Shown here piece after piece: positions 50,728 to 60,723 of a DNA stretch of 64,000 bases (position 1 is its first letter; each line of letters opens with the position of its first letter). The stretch covers positions 1 through 64,000 of the forward strand of contig NZ_VCHX02000145.1 in NCBI RefSeq assembly GCF_005768555.2. The letters are read 5' to 3'. Made by a program: the position numbers and the translations under genes. Source of the DNA: Streptomyces sporangiiformans. Its GTDB lineage: Bacteria > Actinomycetota > Actinomycetes > Streptomycetales > Streptomycetaceae. Below the pieces are notes generated by a model, which ran no database searches, had not been told where the DNA came from, and saw only the letters and a list, made by a program, of their open reading frames with translations.

Positions 50728-53700
50728 ATGTCCGTGCACAGCCACACGGCAGCTCAATATGACGCTGCCACCGCAGCGTTCGACCCAGCCCGCGCGGCAG
50801 CGTTCGTCCCGACCCACCAGGCGGCGTCCGACCCGACCCGCCCGCCCGAGTTGCCGCGGCACGTCGTCACCGCCGTGCTCGTCTCGCACGACGGTGCCCG
50901 CTGGCTGCCCGACGCCCTCACCGGGCTGCTCGGTCAGGAACGCCCCGTACAGAACGCCCTGGCGGCCGACACCGGCAGCGCGGACGACTCCGCCCGGCTG
51001 GTCACCGAAGCCCTCGGCGCCGACCGGGTCCTGCACCTCGCCCGGCGCACCGGTTTCGGCCAGGCCGTCGACGAGGCCGCCCGCACCGCCGGCATCCTCA
51101 CCCCGGACGACCTGCCGTATCTGAAGCGGCCCAGCGGCTGGGACCCGGTCACCCGCACCTGGCGCGACGACGCCTACGACATGCCCGAACTGCCGCACGG
51201 CGAACCCGTCCAGTGGCTCTGGCTCCTGCACGACGACTGCGCCCCCGAGCCCGACGCCCTGGCCCAACTCCTCCGCGTCGTCGAGAACGAACACGAGCTC
51301 GGCAGGGACGTCGCGATCGTCGGCCCCAAACTCCGCGGCTGGTACGACCGCAGACAACTCCTCGAGGTCGGCGTCACCATCGCCAACAGCGGCCGCCGCT
51401 GGACCGGCCTGGACCGGCGCGAGCAGGACCAGGGCCAGCACGACCACGTACGGCCCGTCCTGTCCGTGTCCACGGCCGGCATGCTGATCCGCCGCGACGT
51501 CTTCGAACAGCTCGGCGGCTTCGACCGGCGGCTGCCCCTGATGCGTGACGACGTCGACCTGTGCTGGCGCGCCCAGGCCGCAGGCCACCGCGTCCTCATC
51601 GCTCCCGAAGCGGTCGTACGCCACGCCGAGGCGGCCTCCCGCGAGCGGCGCACCGTCGACTGCGTGGGCCGCACCTCCGCGTCCCCGCACAAGGTGGACA
51701 AAGCGGGCGCCGTCTACACCCTGCTCGTCAACGCCCGCACCTCGGTGCTGCCCTGGGTCCTGCTGCGACTCGTGCTCGGCACGCTGCTGCGCACGGTCGC
51801 CTATCTCGTCGGCAAGGTCCCCGGACAGGCCGTCGATGAGATCCGCGGTCTGCTGGGGACGCTGCTGCGGCCCGAGCGGATCATCGCGGGCCGGCGTCGG
51901 CGCGGTCGGCCACAGGTCGACAAGGGCGAGTTGCGCGCGCTGTTCCCGCCGCCCGGCGCGACGGTGCGGGCCACCGTCGAACAGGTCGCGAGCAACCTCG
52001 TGGGCCGATCCGATCCCGAGCTGAGCGCGGCCGGACGGCACGGCGGCGCCGTCGAGTCCGGGCCCGGCGGGGACGATGCCGAGTTCCTGGAGGTCGAGCA
52101 GTTCGCCCGGCTCAAGCGCATCGCCCGCAAGCCCGGACCGATGCTCCTGGTGGTGCTCCTTTTCGTCTCGCTCATCGCCTGTCGTGAGCTGCTCGGCAGC
52201 GGAGCGCTCGCGGGCGGCGCGCTGCTGCCGGCCCCGTCCGACGCCACGGCGCTCTGGTCGCGCTACCTGGACGGCTGGCACCCGGTCGGCACCGGCGGCA
52301 CCGAGTCAGCACCGCCCTACCTCGCGGTCCTCGCGATGCTGGCGAGCGCGCTGCTCGGCTCCACCGGACTCGCTGTCACCGCCGTCCTCGTCGGCTCCGT
52401 TCCGCTGGCCGGCTTCGCCGCGTACTTCGCCTCCCGGCCGCTCGTCCAGTCGCGTCTGCTGCGCGCCTGGGCGTCCGTCGCGTACGCCTTCCTGCCCGCC
52501 GCCACCGGCGCGCTCGCGGGCGGCCGCATCGGCACCGCCGTGCTCGCCGTCCTGCTGCCCCTCATCGCGCGCGCGGGCATCGCGGCGAGCGGCCTCGCCT
52601 CGTCGACAGGACGCGGCAGCTGGCGCGCCACGTGGGCGTACGCGCTGCTGCTGTCCCTCGCCACCGCCTTCACACCGATCGTGTGGCCCATCGCGCTGGT
52701 ACTGGGCCTCGCCCTGCTGGCCGTGCGCCGCGGCGAGATCGTCGCCTACGGGCCGCGCGTCCTGGCCCAGCTCGGCACACCGCTGCTGATCCTGGCGCCC
52801 TGGTCGCTCTCGCTGCTCCCGTTCGGCTTCTTCCAGGAGGCCGGTCTGGAGTACGGCGGGGGAGCGGCGTCCGCGCTCGACCTGCTCGGTGGCAGCCCCG
52901 GCGGCCCCGGCACGGTCAGCGGGCTGATGCTCGTCGGCATCGTGTGCGCCGCGCTGGCCGCGCTGCTGCGCCAGGAGCGTCAGTGGGGAATCCGGACGGC
53001 CTGGGCTGTCGCCTTTGTGGCGCTCGTCTTCGCCGTCCTGTCCAACAGCTCCACCTGGGCCGGGCCCGCCACCCTCGTCTACGGCATCGCTCTCCTGGCC
53101 GCCGCCGCGCTCGGCGCCGACGGGGCGCGCTCGCGCGTGGCCGAGCAGAGCTTCGGCTGGCGTCAGCCGGTTGCCGTGCTCATCGCGTTCGCGGCGGCCG
53201 CCGGACCGCTGCTCGTCGCCGCCGGGTGGATGATCCGCGGCGCCGACGGACCCCTGGAACGGCGCGATCCCGTCCAGGTGCCCGCGTTCGTCGCGGAGGA
53301 GAGCAGCACCCGCGACCAGGCCCGCACCCTCGTCATCGACAGCGACTCGGCCGCCAGGGTCGGCTACACGCTCGTACGCGGCTCCGGTGCCCGGCTCGGC
53401 GACGCCGAACTGGCCGCCGCGGACGGCGAGAACGAGAAGCTCGACTCCGTCGTCGCCAACCTCGTAGCAGGCTCCGGCGCCGACCAGGCCAAGCAGCTCG
53501 GCGGCTTCGCCGTGCGTTACGTACTGGTCTACAAGGGCGCGCCCCGCGAGGTCACGCGCGTCCTGGACGCCACGCCCGGTCTGACCCGGCTGAGCCAGCA
53601 GGACGGCAGTTCCCTGTGGCGCGTGGACCGGCAGGTCTCGCGCGCGGCCATCGTCCCCGACTCCGGGGACCCGCAGCCCATCGCCGCCGGACCCGTCGAG

Positions 53701-54516
53701 CTGCACACCAAGATCCCCTCCGGCGCCGACAGCCGCGTGCTGCGTCTCGCCGACACCGCCGACGAGGGCTGGACCGCCACGCTGGACGGCAAGCCGCTGA
53801 CCAGGACCACGGTCGACGGCTGGGCGCAGGGCTTCGAACTGCCCACCGACGGCGGCCGGTTGGACGTCACCTTCGACGCACCCACGGGCCACACGGCCTG
53901 GCTGTGGACGCAGGGCTCGCTCGCCGTCGTCCTCGTGGTGCTGGCACTGCCCGGCCGGCGCCGGGATGTCGACGACGACCTCCCCGAGGAGCCGGTCGTC
54001 CCCGCCCAGCCCGTCTCCGGCGAGGGCCGCAGGGCCCGCAGGCTGCGCGCCCAGGCAGAGGCCGAACAGGCGGAACAGTCCGCACAGGCGGACCCCGCGG
54101 GGCAGTTCCCGCCGAGCTCCCCTCCGCCGCCGAGCTCCCCTCCACCGCCCCCTCCTCCGGAGGAAGCCCCGGTCTCCGCGCCCGTGCCGCCTCAGCCGTC
54201 GTACGGCGGGTGGGACACGACGGCCTACTCGGGCGGCGACTACGGCACATACGGCGGCGAGCAGTACCAGGGTGCCCAGCAGTACCCGGCGGGCACCTAC
54301 GAGCAGCAGCCCTACCAGGCGGATCCGTACCAGGCAGGCCAGTACGACCCGTACGCGTACGACTCCGGGACCGTGGCGTACGACGCGGCGCAGACGTACA
54401 CCCAGGGGTACGGCGCGCCGTACGACCCCGAGCAGCAGCAGCCGCCGCAGCCGCCGCCGCAGCAACAGCCGCCGCACGGCACAGACAGTGAGCGCCCCGA
54501 CGGGAGCCAGCAGTGA
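50728..54516 (+). CDS. Very large membrane family-2 glycosyltransferase
   Basis: This 1,262-residue protein has an N-terminal GT-A domain (about residues 45-330) with VVTAVLVSHDGARWLPDALT, the metal-site-like LLHDDCAPEPDALAQLL and MRDDVDLCWRAQAAGHRVLI. Many hydrophobic segments occupy about residues 465-840, starting GPMLLVVLLFVSLIACRELL. An extracytoplasmic domain of about 210 residues and one last membrane segment follow. The tail (about 1,085-1,262) is rich in Pro, Gln, Tyr and Gly (YGGWDTTAYSGGDYGTYGGE). The architecture suggests transfer of sugar across or at the membrane. It is coupled by a GTGA overlap to the DUF5719 gene, its likely partner. Confidence 0.9.
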   Translation: MSVHSHTAAQYDAATAAFDPARAAAFVPTHQAASDPTRPPELPRHVVTAVLVSHDGARWLPDALTGLLGQERPVQNALAADTGSADDSARLVTEALGADRVLHLARRTGFGQAVDEAARTAGILTPDDLPYLKRPSGWDPVTRTWRDDAYDMPELPHGEPVQWLWLLHDDCAPEPDALAQLLRVVENEHELGRDVAIVGPKLRGWYDRRQLLEVGVTIANSGRRWTGLDRREQDQGQHDHVRPVLSVSTAGMLIRRDVFEQLGGFDRRLPLMRDDVDLCWRAQAAGHRVLIAPEAVVRHAEAASRERRTVDCVGRTSASPHKVDKAGAVYTLLVNARTSVLPWVLLRLVLGTLLRTVAYLVGKVPGQAVDEIRGLLGTLLRPERIIAGRRRRGRPQVDKGELRALFPPPGATVRATVEQVASNLVGRSDPELSAAGRHGGAVESGPGGDDAEFLEVEQFARLKRIARKPGPMLLVVLLFVSLIACRELLGSGALAGGALLPAPSDATALWSRYLDGWHPVGTGGTESAPPYLAVLAMLASALLGSTGLAVTAVLVGSVPLAGFAAYFASRPLVQSRLLRAWASVAYAFLPAATGALAGGRIGTAVLAVLLPLIARAGIAASGLASSTGRGSWRATWAYALLLSLATAFTPIVWPIALVLGLALLAVRRGEIVAYGPRVLAQLGTPLLILAPWSLSLLPFGFFQEAGLEYGGGAASALDLLGGSPGGPGTVSGLMLVGIVCAALAALLRQERQWGIRTAWAVAFVALVFAVLSNSSTWAGPATLVYGIALLAAAALGADGARSRVAEQSFGWRQPVAVLIAFAAAAGPLLVAAGWMIRGADGPLERRDPVQVPAFVAEESSTRDQARTLVIDSDSAARVGYTLVRGSGARLGDAELAAADGENEKLDSVVANLVAGSGADQAKQLGGFAVRYVLVYKGAPREVTRVLDATPGLTRLSQQDGSSLWRVDRQVSRAAIVPDSGDPQPIAAGPVELHTKIPSGADSRVLRLADTADEGWTATLDGKPLTRTTVDGWAQGFELPTDGGRLDVTFDAPTGHTAWLWTQGSLAVVLVVLALPGRRRDVDDDLPEEPVVPAQPVSGEGRRARRLRAQAEAEQAEQSAQADPAGQFPPSSPPPPSSPPPPPPPEEAPVSAPVPPQPSYGGWDTTAYSGGDYGTYGGEQYQGAQQYPAGTYEQQPYQADPYQAGQYDPYAYDSGTVAYDAAQTYTQGYGAPYDPEQQQPPQPPPQQQPPHGTDSERPDGSQQ

Positions 54517-56012
54517 ACCGCACCACCGTGTCCCTGATCGCCGGCGTGGCCGCGCTCGCCGCCGTCGCCGGATTCGCGTCTCTCACCGAGCCGGACGCCT
54601 CCGGTGGGGACACGGCGAAAGCGGCCGCCCAAATGCCCGTGGAGCGCACGAGCCTGCTCTGCCCGGCTCCCAGCATCTCGGACGTCGCCGAGACCGCGTA
54701 CACGTCCTACACGCCCGTCACGAAGGGCGCGGACACGAGCGGCCGGGCTGAACTCGCCTTCGCGGGCGAGAAGTCGGCCGACGGCGGGTCCCAGAAGGGC
54801 GACAAGCCCGAAAAGGGCAAGAAGCCCGTCCTGGAGCCGAAGGAGCCGGGCAAGCCCGTCACCGGCGAGGCCTCGGGCGCCGACTCGCCCGCGCTGATCG
54901 GAACCGCCGAGGGCAGCTACGCGCCCGGCTGGACCGTCCAGCAGACCACCGAGGTCCCGGTGGGCACCGGCCGTGGGCTGCTCGGCACCAACTGCACGTC
55001 ACCGGACACGGACTTCTGGTTCCCGGGCGCCAGCACCGCCGAGGAGCGCAGCGACTACGTGCACCTCACCAACCCCGACGACTCCGCCGCCGTCGTGGAC
55101 ATCGAGCTGTACGGCAAGGACGGTGCCCTCAAGTCGACGGTGGGGGAGGGCATTCAGGTCCAGCCGCACTCCACGGAGCCGGTGCTGCTGTCCACGCTCG
55201 CGGACGAGCCGCAGACCAACCTGACCGTGCATGTGACCGTGCGCAGCGGCCGGGTCGCCGCCGCCGTCCAGGCTCTCGACGACAAGCTCGGCGGCGACTG
55301 GCTCGCCGCCTCCACCGATCCGGCCGGCAGCCTCGTTCTGCCGGGTATCCCGAAGGACGCCACGTCCGTGCGCCTGGTCGCCTTCGCGCCCGGCGACAGG
55401 GACGCCGACCTGAAGGTGCGGCTCGCTTCGCCGTCCGGGCCGATCACGCCCGCCGGGGCGGAGACGCTGCATGTGAAGGCGGGCATGACGGCATCCGTCG
55501 ACCTCGGCGACGTCACGCGCGGCGAGGCGGGCTCCTTGATGCTGACGCCGACGGAGGAGTCCGTGCCGGTCGTGGCCGCGCTGCGGATCGTGCGCGGCAA
55601 GGGCGACAAGCAGGAGACGGCGTTCATTCCGGCCACGAGGCCCGTGGGCACGCGCGCGACGTCCGCCGACAACCGCTCCAAGGGCTCCACGCTCTCCCTG
55701 GTCGCGCCCGGCCGCAGCGCCAAGGTCAAGGTCACCGCCTCCGCGGGCAGCAAGGCAGGGACGCCCGCGACCAAGACGTACACGGTCAAGGGCGGCACCA
55801 CCCAGGACATCGAGCCGCCCGTCCCCAGCGGTCTCAAGGGCACGTACGCGCTGACCGTCGAGCCGGTCTCCGGGGGCCCCGTCTACGCCGCGCGGACCCT
55901 CGCGATCTCCGCAGAGGGGGTACCGATGGTCACGGTGCAGACGCTGCCGGACGACCGGGGGACGGTGGCCGTGCCGGACGCCCAGCAGGATCTGTCGGTG
56001 CTGCAGAAGTGA
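54513..56012 (+). CDS. DUF5719 family secreted/membrane-anchored protein
   Basis: This 499-residue protein starts at a GTG within the upstream stop (MNRTTVSLIAGVAALAAVAG). One hydrophobic N-terminal segment could be an uncleaved anchor or signal. A Lys/Gly/Pro-rich linker (SQKGDKPEKGKKPVLEPKEP) leads to a beta-rich region with TNCTSPDTDFWFPGASTAEE, TNPDDSAAVVDIELYGKDG and SGRVAAAVQALDDKLGGDWL. The function is unknown. Translational coupling to the giant glycosyltransferase suggests that the two act together outside the membrane. Confidence 0.87.
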   Translation: MNRTTVSLIAGVAALAAVAGFASLTEPDASGGDTAKAAAQMPVERTSLLCPAPSISDVAETAYTSYTPVTKGADTSGRAELAFAGEKSADGGSQKGDKPEKGKKPVLEPKEPGKPVTGEASGADSPALIGTAEGSYAPGWTVQQTTEVPVGTGRGLLGTNCTSPDTDFWFPGASTAEERSDYVHLTNPDDSAAVVDIELYGKDGALKSTVGEGIQVQPHSTEPVLLSTLADEPQTNLTVHVTVRSGRVAAAVQALDDKLGGDWLAASTDPAGSLVLPGIPKDATSVRLVAFAPGDRDADLKVRLASPSGPITPAGAETLHVKAGMTASVDLGDVTRGEAGSLMLTPTEESVPVVAALRIVRGKGDKQETAFIPATRPVGTRATSADNRSKGSTLSLVAPGRSAKVKVTASAGSKAGTPATKTYTVKGGTTQDIEPPVPSGLKGTYALTVEPVSGGPVYAARTLAISAEGVPMVTVQTLPDDRGTVAVPDAQQDLSVLQK

Positions 56013-56084
56013 AGTAGGGGACGGTACGGAGCGGGGCGCCGCCGCGGAAGCAGGGCGGCTTCGGCGGATGTGCCTCCCCGCGCG

Positions 56085-56549
56085 TCAGTCCTCGCCGTAT
56101 CGGGGGTCCACGGTCTCCGGTGTCAGGCCCAGAAGCTCGGCCACCTGCTCCACCACGACCTCGTGGACCAGGGCGGCTCGCTCGTCGCGTGCCTTGGTGC
56201 GGATCTCGACCGGGCGGCGGTAGACGACCACGCGGGCGGGACGGCCCTCCTGTGCCGCGATCGTGCCGCCCAGGGGGACCGCCTCGTCGGCCCAGCCCCC
56301 GCCGCGACCTGGGTCCAGGCGCGGCACCTCCAGTACCACGAACTCGATGTCGGCGAGCTGCGGCCAGCGCCGCTCGAGCCGCTCCACGGAGTCCTGCACC
56401 AGATCCGCGAACACCTCGGCCCGGCTCGCGGAGAGCGGCACCTGGGGCGGCGCGACGGGTCCACGCATCCCGCGGCCGTGGCGGTCGCGGCGGCGGGGCC
56501 GGGGGTCGGCGGCGCGGGGCGGTACGGGGGGTACGGGATTGTCCATCAC
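56085..56549 (-). CDS. Zincin-like metallopeptidase family protein
   Basis: This 154-residue protein carries a zincin motif near its end, ALVHEVVVEQVAELLGLTPE, where HEVVVEQ provides a histidine-glutamate pair. An arginine-rich N-terminus (DPRPRRRDRHGRGMRGPVAP) may be non-essential, and the methionine at residue 28 is an alternative start. It is a small conserved actinobacterial family with no known substrate. It is convergent with the DUF5719 gene. Confidence 0.82.
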   Translation of the reverse strand: MMDNPVPPVPPRAADPRPRRRDRHGRGMRGPVAPPQVPLSASRAEVFADLVQDSVERLERRWPQLADIEFVVLEVPRLDPGRGGGWADEAVPLGGTIAAQEGRPARVVVYRRPVEIRTKARDERAALVHEVVVEQVAELLGLTPETVDPRYGED

Positions 56550-56895
56550 TGACGAAGCGTAATCCTCGCGCGGTGCCCTTGCCCGGCCTCCACGCGGCCG
56601 GCCGATCAGTGTCCGCCTCGCCTCCCGTCAGCGCCGCGGCCCGAGGGCCGACGCCCCGGCGACCGCTTGCGGCGGTGACATCTCTTGCCGCTTGGTGACC
56701 ATTCCAGCCAAGCTTGGGCTCGATTTCGTTTCTCCCCAAGAGCTTCGAACTCATGGCAATTGAACGGGTTTATGTCGGATGGTGACCAGGATGTGACCGT
56801 CCGGTATCTCGACCAAGGTCGTACTCGCAGGTCAGTAAGGCCGGTTCGAAATGCCGTGTGTTCCGCCTCACAGCACGACACGGTGGAGTGACCTC
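56550..56895. other. Intergenic region between zincin and DUF3499 genes
   Basis: No gene is supported in 346 bases. It serves as the divergent promoter region for both flanking genes. The part from 56,690 to 56,790 is less GC-rich than its surroundings and is the likeliest place for promoters, but no clear -35/-10 pair stands out. Confidence 0.5.
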
Positions 56896-57318
56896 GTGGA
56901 GAGTCGTCGCAGCCCGCTCAAGAGTGCGGTACCGTCCAACGTCGTGAGCCCTGTACGTCGCTGTTCGCGCACCGCTTGCGGCCGTCCCGCCGTCGCGACG
57001 CTGACGTACGTCTACGCCGACTCGACCGCGGTCCTCGGCCCGCTCGCCACCTACGCCGAACCCCACTGCTACGACCTGTGCGCCGAGCACTCCGAGCGCC
57101 TCACCGCCCCGCGCGGGTGGGAGGTCGTCCGGCTCGCCGACGCTTCCGGTCCGGCCCGCCCCAGCGGAGACGACCTGGAGGCGCTCGCCAACGCCGTGCG
57201 TGAGGCGGCCCGCCCGCAGGAGCGCGCGGCGCGCGCCGCCGGCGAGGCGCGAGGGGCGGACCCGATGGAGGTCGCGCGCCGCGGTCACCTGCGGGTGCTG
57301 CGCTCGCCCGACTCCTGA
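56896..57318 (+). CDS. DUF3499 family protein
   Basis: This 140-residue actinobacterial protein starts at GTG 56896 (MESRRSPLKSAVPSNVVSPV). The core VRRCSRTACGRPAVATLTYV and AEPHCYDLCAEHSERLTAPR contains four cysteines and a histidine arranged like a zinc-binding site. The C-terminal part is helical and charged (ALANAVREAARPQERAARAA). The function is unknown. The family is widespread in Streptomyces and often lies near the manB gene, as here. Confidence 0.87.
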   Translation: MESRRSPLKSAVPSNVVSPVRRCSRTACGRPAVATLTYVYADSTAVLGPLATYAEPHCYDLCAEHSERLTAPRGWEVVRLADASGPARPSGDDLEALANAVREAARPQERAARAAGEARGADPMEVARRGHLRVLRSPDS

Positions 57319-57510
57319 ACCTCCCCTCTGGGCTCCCCTCCGAACACCCCTTCCCCGGCGGGAACTTCACTCGGTGTACGTCTCCGTGCATGTACTGTGC
57401 ACATTTCACTCGGTGCTGTGCGAGCATTGACGTGCGCTTGGCGCGGACACGACCATTTTCCCCACCCGTGAGAAATCACTTTCCGCATAGCGGAATCCCG
57501 GGGAGGTTCT

Positions 57511-59127
57511 GTGTACGTCCAGGAACTGGAGCCCGTGGCCGATTCGCTCGGCCTGTCCGCCCTCGTCGCGACCCTGCCCCTCGTCATCGTCCTGGTCCTG
57601 CTCGGCGGCGTCCGCATGAAGGCGCACCTGGCCGGACTCATCGGCCTCGCGGCGGCGGCCCTGGTCGCCCTGTTCGCGTACGGCATGCCCCTGGATCAGA
57701 CTCTGTCCGGTGCCGCCCAGGGCGCCGTCTTCGGCCTCTTCCCCATCCTGTGGATCGTCGTCAACGCCCTGTGGGTGTACCGGATGACCGTCCGCACCCG
57801 GCACTTCGACATCCTGCGCCGTTCCTTCGGCAGGCTCTCCGACGACCCGCGCATCCAGGCGCTCGTCGTCGCGTTCTGCTTCGGCGCGCTCCTGGAAGCC
57901 CTCGCGGGCTTCGGTGCGCCCGTCGCGATCTGCTCGGTGATGCTGGTCGCGCTCGGCTTCGAACCCGTCCGCGCGGCGGTGGTCGCGCTGGTCGCCAACA
58001 CCGCGCCGGTCGCCTTCGGGGCGATGGGTACGCCGGTCGTGACGCTGGCCCAAGTCACCGGCCTGCCCCTGGACTCGGTCGCCTCCGTGGTGGGCCGTCA
58101 GACACCGCTGCTGGCCCTCGTGGTGCCGCTCGTGCTCGTCGGGCTGGTGGACGGCCGGCGGGGCCTGCGCGAGACCTGGGTGCCCGCGCTGGCGTGCGGA
58201 GTCGCCTTCGCCGTCGCCCAGTTCGCCGCCTCCAACTACGTCTCCGCCCAACTCGCCGACATCGGCGCCGCTTTGGCGGGCGCGGGCGCCCTGGTGGCGG
58301 TGCCCCACGCGCGCCGGCCCGCCGCCGAGCCCGTACGGGCCGCGGTCCTGACCGGCGTACGCAGTGAGGACCTGGACGAGCACGATCCGCGCCCCGAGGT
58401 GGTGCGCGCCTACGCTCCGTACGCGCTGATCGTCGCCATCTTCTCCCTCGCCCAGATCCCCGCGGTGAAGGACCTGTTGGCGAAGGCGACCCGCACCTTC
58501 GACTGGCCCTTCCTCGACGTCGCGAACCCGGACGGCGACCCCGTCAGCGGCAACGTCTTCTCGTGGCCGATCGTCTCGACCGGCGGCACGCTGGTGCTGC
58601 TCGCCGGTCTGTGCACGGCGGCCGTTCTCGGGGTGCACGCGCGCGTGGCCGTCAAGGAATGGGTGGCCACCGTGCACGAGTTGAGGTTCGCGATCCTCAC
58701 CGTGACGTCCGTCCTCGCGCTCGCGTACGTCATGAACCTCTCCGGGCAGGCCGCCACGATCGGCCACTTCGTGGCGGCGGCCGGCGCGGGGCTCGCCTTC
58801 CTGTCCCCGGTCCTGGGGTGGTTCGGCGTGGCGGTCTCCGGATCGGACACCTCGGCCAACGCGCTCTTCGGCGCCCTGCAGGTCACGGCGGCGCGGGAGT
58901 CCGGGCTCTCGCCCGAGCTCCTCGCGGCAGCCAACAGTTCGGGCGGTGTCCTGGGGAAGATGATCTCGCCGCAGAACCTGACCATCGCGTGCGCGGCCGT
59001 CGGGCTCGCGGGCCGCGAAGGGGACCTGCTGCGCAAGGTGCTGCCCTGGAGCATCGGTCTTTTGCTGGTGATGTGCCTGATCGTCGTCGGACAGAGTTCC
59101 GCCGTGCTGGAGTGGATGCTTCCCTAA
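57511..59127 (+). CDS. L-lactate permease family transporter
   Basis: This 538-residue LctP-type membrane protein starts at a GTG (MYVQELEPVADSLGLSALVA) behind GGGGAGG. It has about 12 hydrophobic segments, and the family motif FGALLEALAGFGAPVAICSV lies near residue 125. VAVSGSDTSANALFGALQV and NSSGGVLGKMISPQNLTIAC near the C-terminus are also characteristic. It probably takes up L-lactate and related 2-hydroxy acids with protons. No lactate dehydrogenase or LldR regulator gene is adjacent. Confidence 0.92.
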   Translation: MYVQELEPVADSLGLSALVATLPLVIVLVLLGGVRMKAHLAGLIGLAAAALVALFAYGMPLDQTLSGAAQGAVFGLFPILWIVVNALWVYRMTVRTRHFDILRRSFGRLSDDPRIQALVVAFCFGALLEALAGFGAPVAICSVMLVALGFEPVRAAVVALVANTAPVAFGAMGTPVVTLAQVTGLPLDSVASVVGRQTPLLALVVPLVLVGLVDGRRGLRETWVPALACGVAFAVAQFAASNYVSAQLADIGAALAGAGALVAVPHARRPAAEPVRAAVLTGVRSEDLDEHDPRPEVVRAYAPYALIVAIFSLAQIPAVKDLLAKATRTFDWPFLDVANPDGDPVSGNVFSWPIVSTGGTLVLLAGLCTAAVLGVHARVAVKEWVATVHELRFAILTVTSVLALAYVMNLSGQAATIGHFVAAAGAGLAFLSPVLGWFGVAVSGSDTSANALFGALQVTAARESGLSPELLAAANSSGGVLGKMISPQNLTIACAAVGLAGREGDLLRKVLPWSIGLLLVMCLIVVGQSSAVLEWMLP

Positions 59128-59219
59128 GTCCGTACACACGCTCCCAGGCACCTCCCGGCTGCGTGTCAGCGGAGGCGGGTAGTTTGGGGGCACCCAAGAG
59201 GAATCCAGGAGGATTGGCC

Positions 59220-60584
59220 GTGGCTGCTGATCTGTCGCAGATCGTGAAGGCGTACGACGTACGCGGGGTGGTCCCGGACCAGTGGGACGAGCCGCTGGCC
59301 GAGTTGTTCGGCGCGGCCTTCGCGCAGGTGACGGGCGCGGGCGCGATCGTGATCGGGCACGACATGCGGCCCTCGTCGCCAGGCCTGTCGCGTGCCTTCG
59401 CACGCGGCGCGGCGGCGCGTGGCGTCGACGTGACGGAGATCGGGCTGTGCTCGACGGACCAGCTGTACTACGCGTCGGGGTCGCTGAACCTGCCCGGCGC
59501 GATGTTCACGGCGTCGCACAACCCCGCGCAGTACAACGGCATCAAGATGTGCCGGGCCGGCGCGGCCCCGGTCGGCCAGGACACCGGCCTCGCCGACATC
59601 CGTGAACTCGTCGAGTCCTGGGCGGACTCGGGAGCCCCGGAGCCGGCGGCCACCCCGGGAACCATCACGCAGCGGGACACCCTGGAGGACTACGCGGCGC
59701 ACCTGCGCGCCCTCGTCGACCTGACCTCCATCCGCCCCCTGAAGGTCGTCGTCGACGCGGGCAACGGCATGGGCGGACACACCGTGCCGACGGTGTTCGC
59801 GGGGCTGCCCCTCGACCTCGTCCCGATGTATTTCGAGCTGGACGGCACGTTCCCCAACCACGAGGCCAACCCGCTCGACCCGGCGAACATCGTGGACCTC
59901 CAGAAGCGCGTCCGTGAGGAGGGCGCCGACCTGGGCATCGCCTTCGACGGCGACGCCGACCGCTGCTTCGTGGTCGACGAGCGGGGCGGCCCGGTCTCGC
60001 CGTCCGCGATCACCGCGCTGGTCGCCTCGCGCGAGCTGGCCAAGCACGGCGGCAAGGGCACGGTCATCCACAACCTGATCACCTCGTGGTCGGTGCCCGA
60101 GGTCGTCCGGGAGAACGGCGGCACGCCGGTACGCACGCGCGTGGGCCACTCCTTCATCAAGGCCGAGATGGCCAGTTCCGGCGCGATCTTCGGCGGCGAG
60201 CACTCCGCGCACTACTACTTCGCCGACTTCTGGAACGCCGACACGGGCATGCTCGCCGCCCTCCACGTCCTGGCGGCCCTCGGCGGCCAGGACGGCCCGC
60301 TGTCGGGCCTGGTCGCCGAGTACGACCGCTACGCCGGCTCCGGCGAGATCAACTCCACGGTCGACGACCAGGCCGCCCGCCTCGCCGCGATCAAGACCAC
60401 GTACGAGGGCCGCGAAGGCGTCACCCTCGACGAACTCGACGGCCTGACGGTCACGTCCGCCGACTGGTGGTTCAACGTCCGCGCCTCCAACACGGAACCC
60501 CTCCTGCGCCTGAACGCGGAGGCACGGGACGAGGCGACGATGGCGAAGGTACGAGACGAGGCATTGGCCATCATCCGAGGCTGA
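59220..60584 (+). CDS. manB: Phosphomannomutase/phosphoglucomutase ManB
   Basis: This 454-residue enzyme converts mannose-6-phosphate to mannose-1-phosphate. It starts at a GTG seven bases after a perfect AGGAGG (59207-59212) and reads MAADLSQIVKAYDVRGVVPD. The phosphoserine loop is MFTASHNPAQYNGIKMC, the magnesium site is IAFDGDADRCFVVDE, the sugar-binding loop is GGEHSAHYYF and the phosphate-binding loop is RASNTEPLLRLNAEA. All active-site parts are intact. With manA downstream it supplies mannose-1-phosphate for GDP-mannose. Confidence 0.95.
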   Translation: MAADLSQIVKAYDVRGVVPDQWDEPLAELFGAAFAQVTGAGAIVIGHDMRPSSPGLSRAFARGAAARGVDVTEIGLCSTDQLYYASGSLNLPGAMFTASHNPAQYNGIKMCRAGAAPVGQDTGLADIRELVESWADSGAPEPAATPGTITQRDTLEDYAAHLRALVDLTSIRPLKVVVDAGNGMGGHTVPTVFAGLPLDLVPMYFELDGTFPNHEANPLDPANIVDLQKRVREEGADLGIAFDGDADRCFVVDERGGPVSPSAITALVASRELAKHGGKGTVIHNLITSWSVPEVVRENGGTPVRTRVGHSFIKAEMASSGAIFGGEHSAHYYFADFWNADTGMLAALHVLAALGGQDGPLSGLVAEYDRYAGSGEINSTVDDQAARLAAIKTTYEGREGVTLDELDGLTVTSADWWFNVRASNTEPLLRLNAEARDEATMAKVRDEALAIIRG

Positions 60585-60723
60585 GCCGAGCACCACGAGG
60601 CCACGGTGGGGGGGGGGCGGCGTGCGGGAGTCCGGGGTAAGGACACAGCCCGGCGCCCAACCCCCCACAGCGGTACTCTGACCAGGCCACATCAGCACAA
60701 CTCCGCCCCCGAAGGGACCCCTC

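Noticed and set aside
60608..60617. Run of ten G after manB
   Set aside because: It lies outside any coding frame; it may be a sequencing weak spot, and no promoter spacing depends on it visibly.
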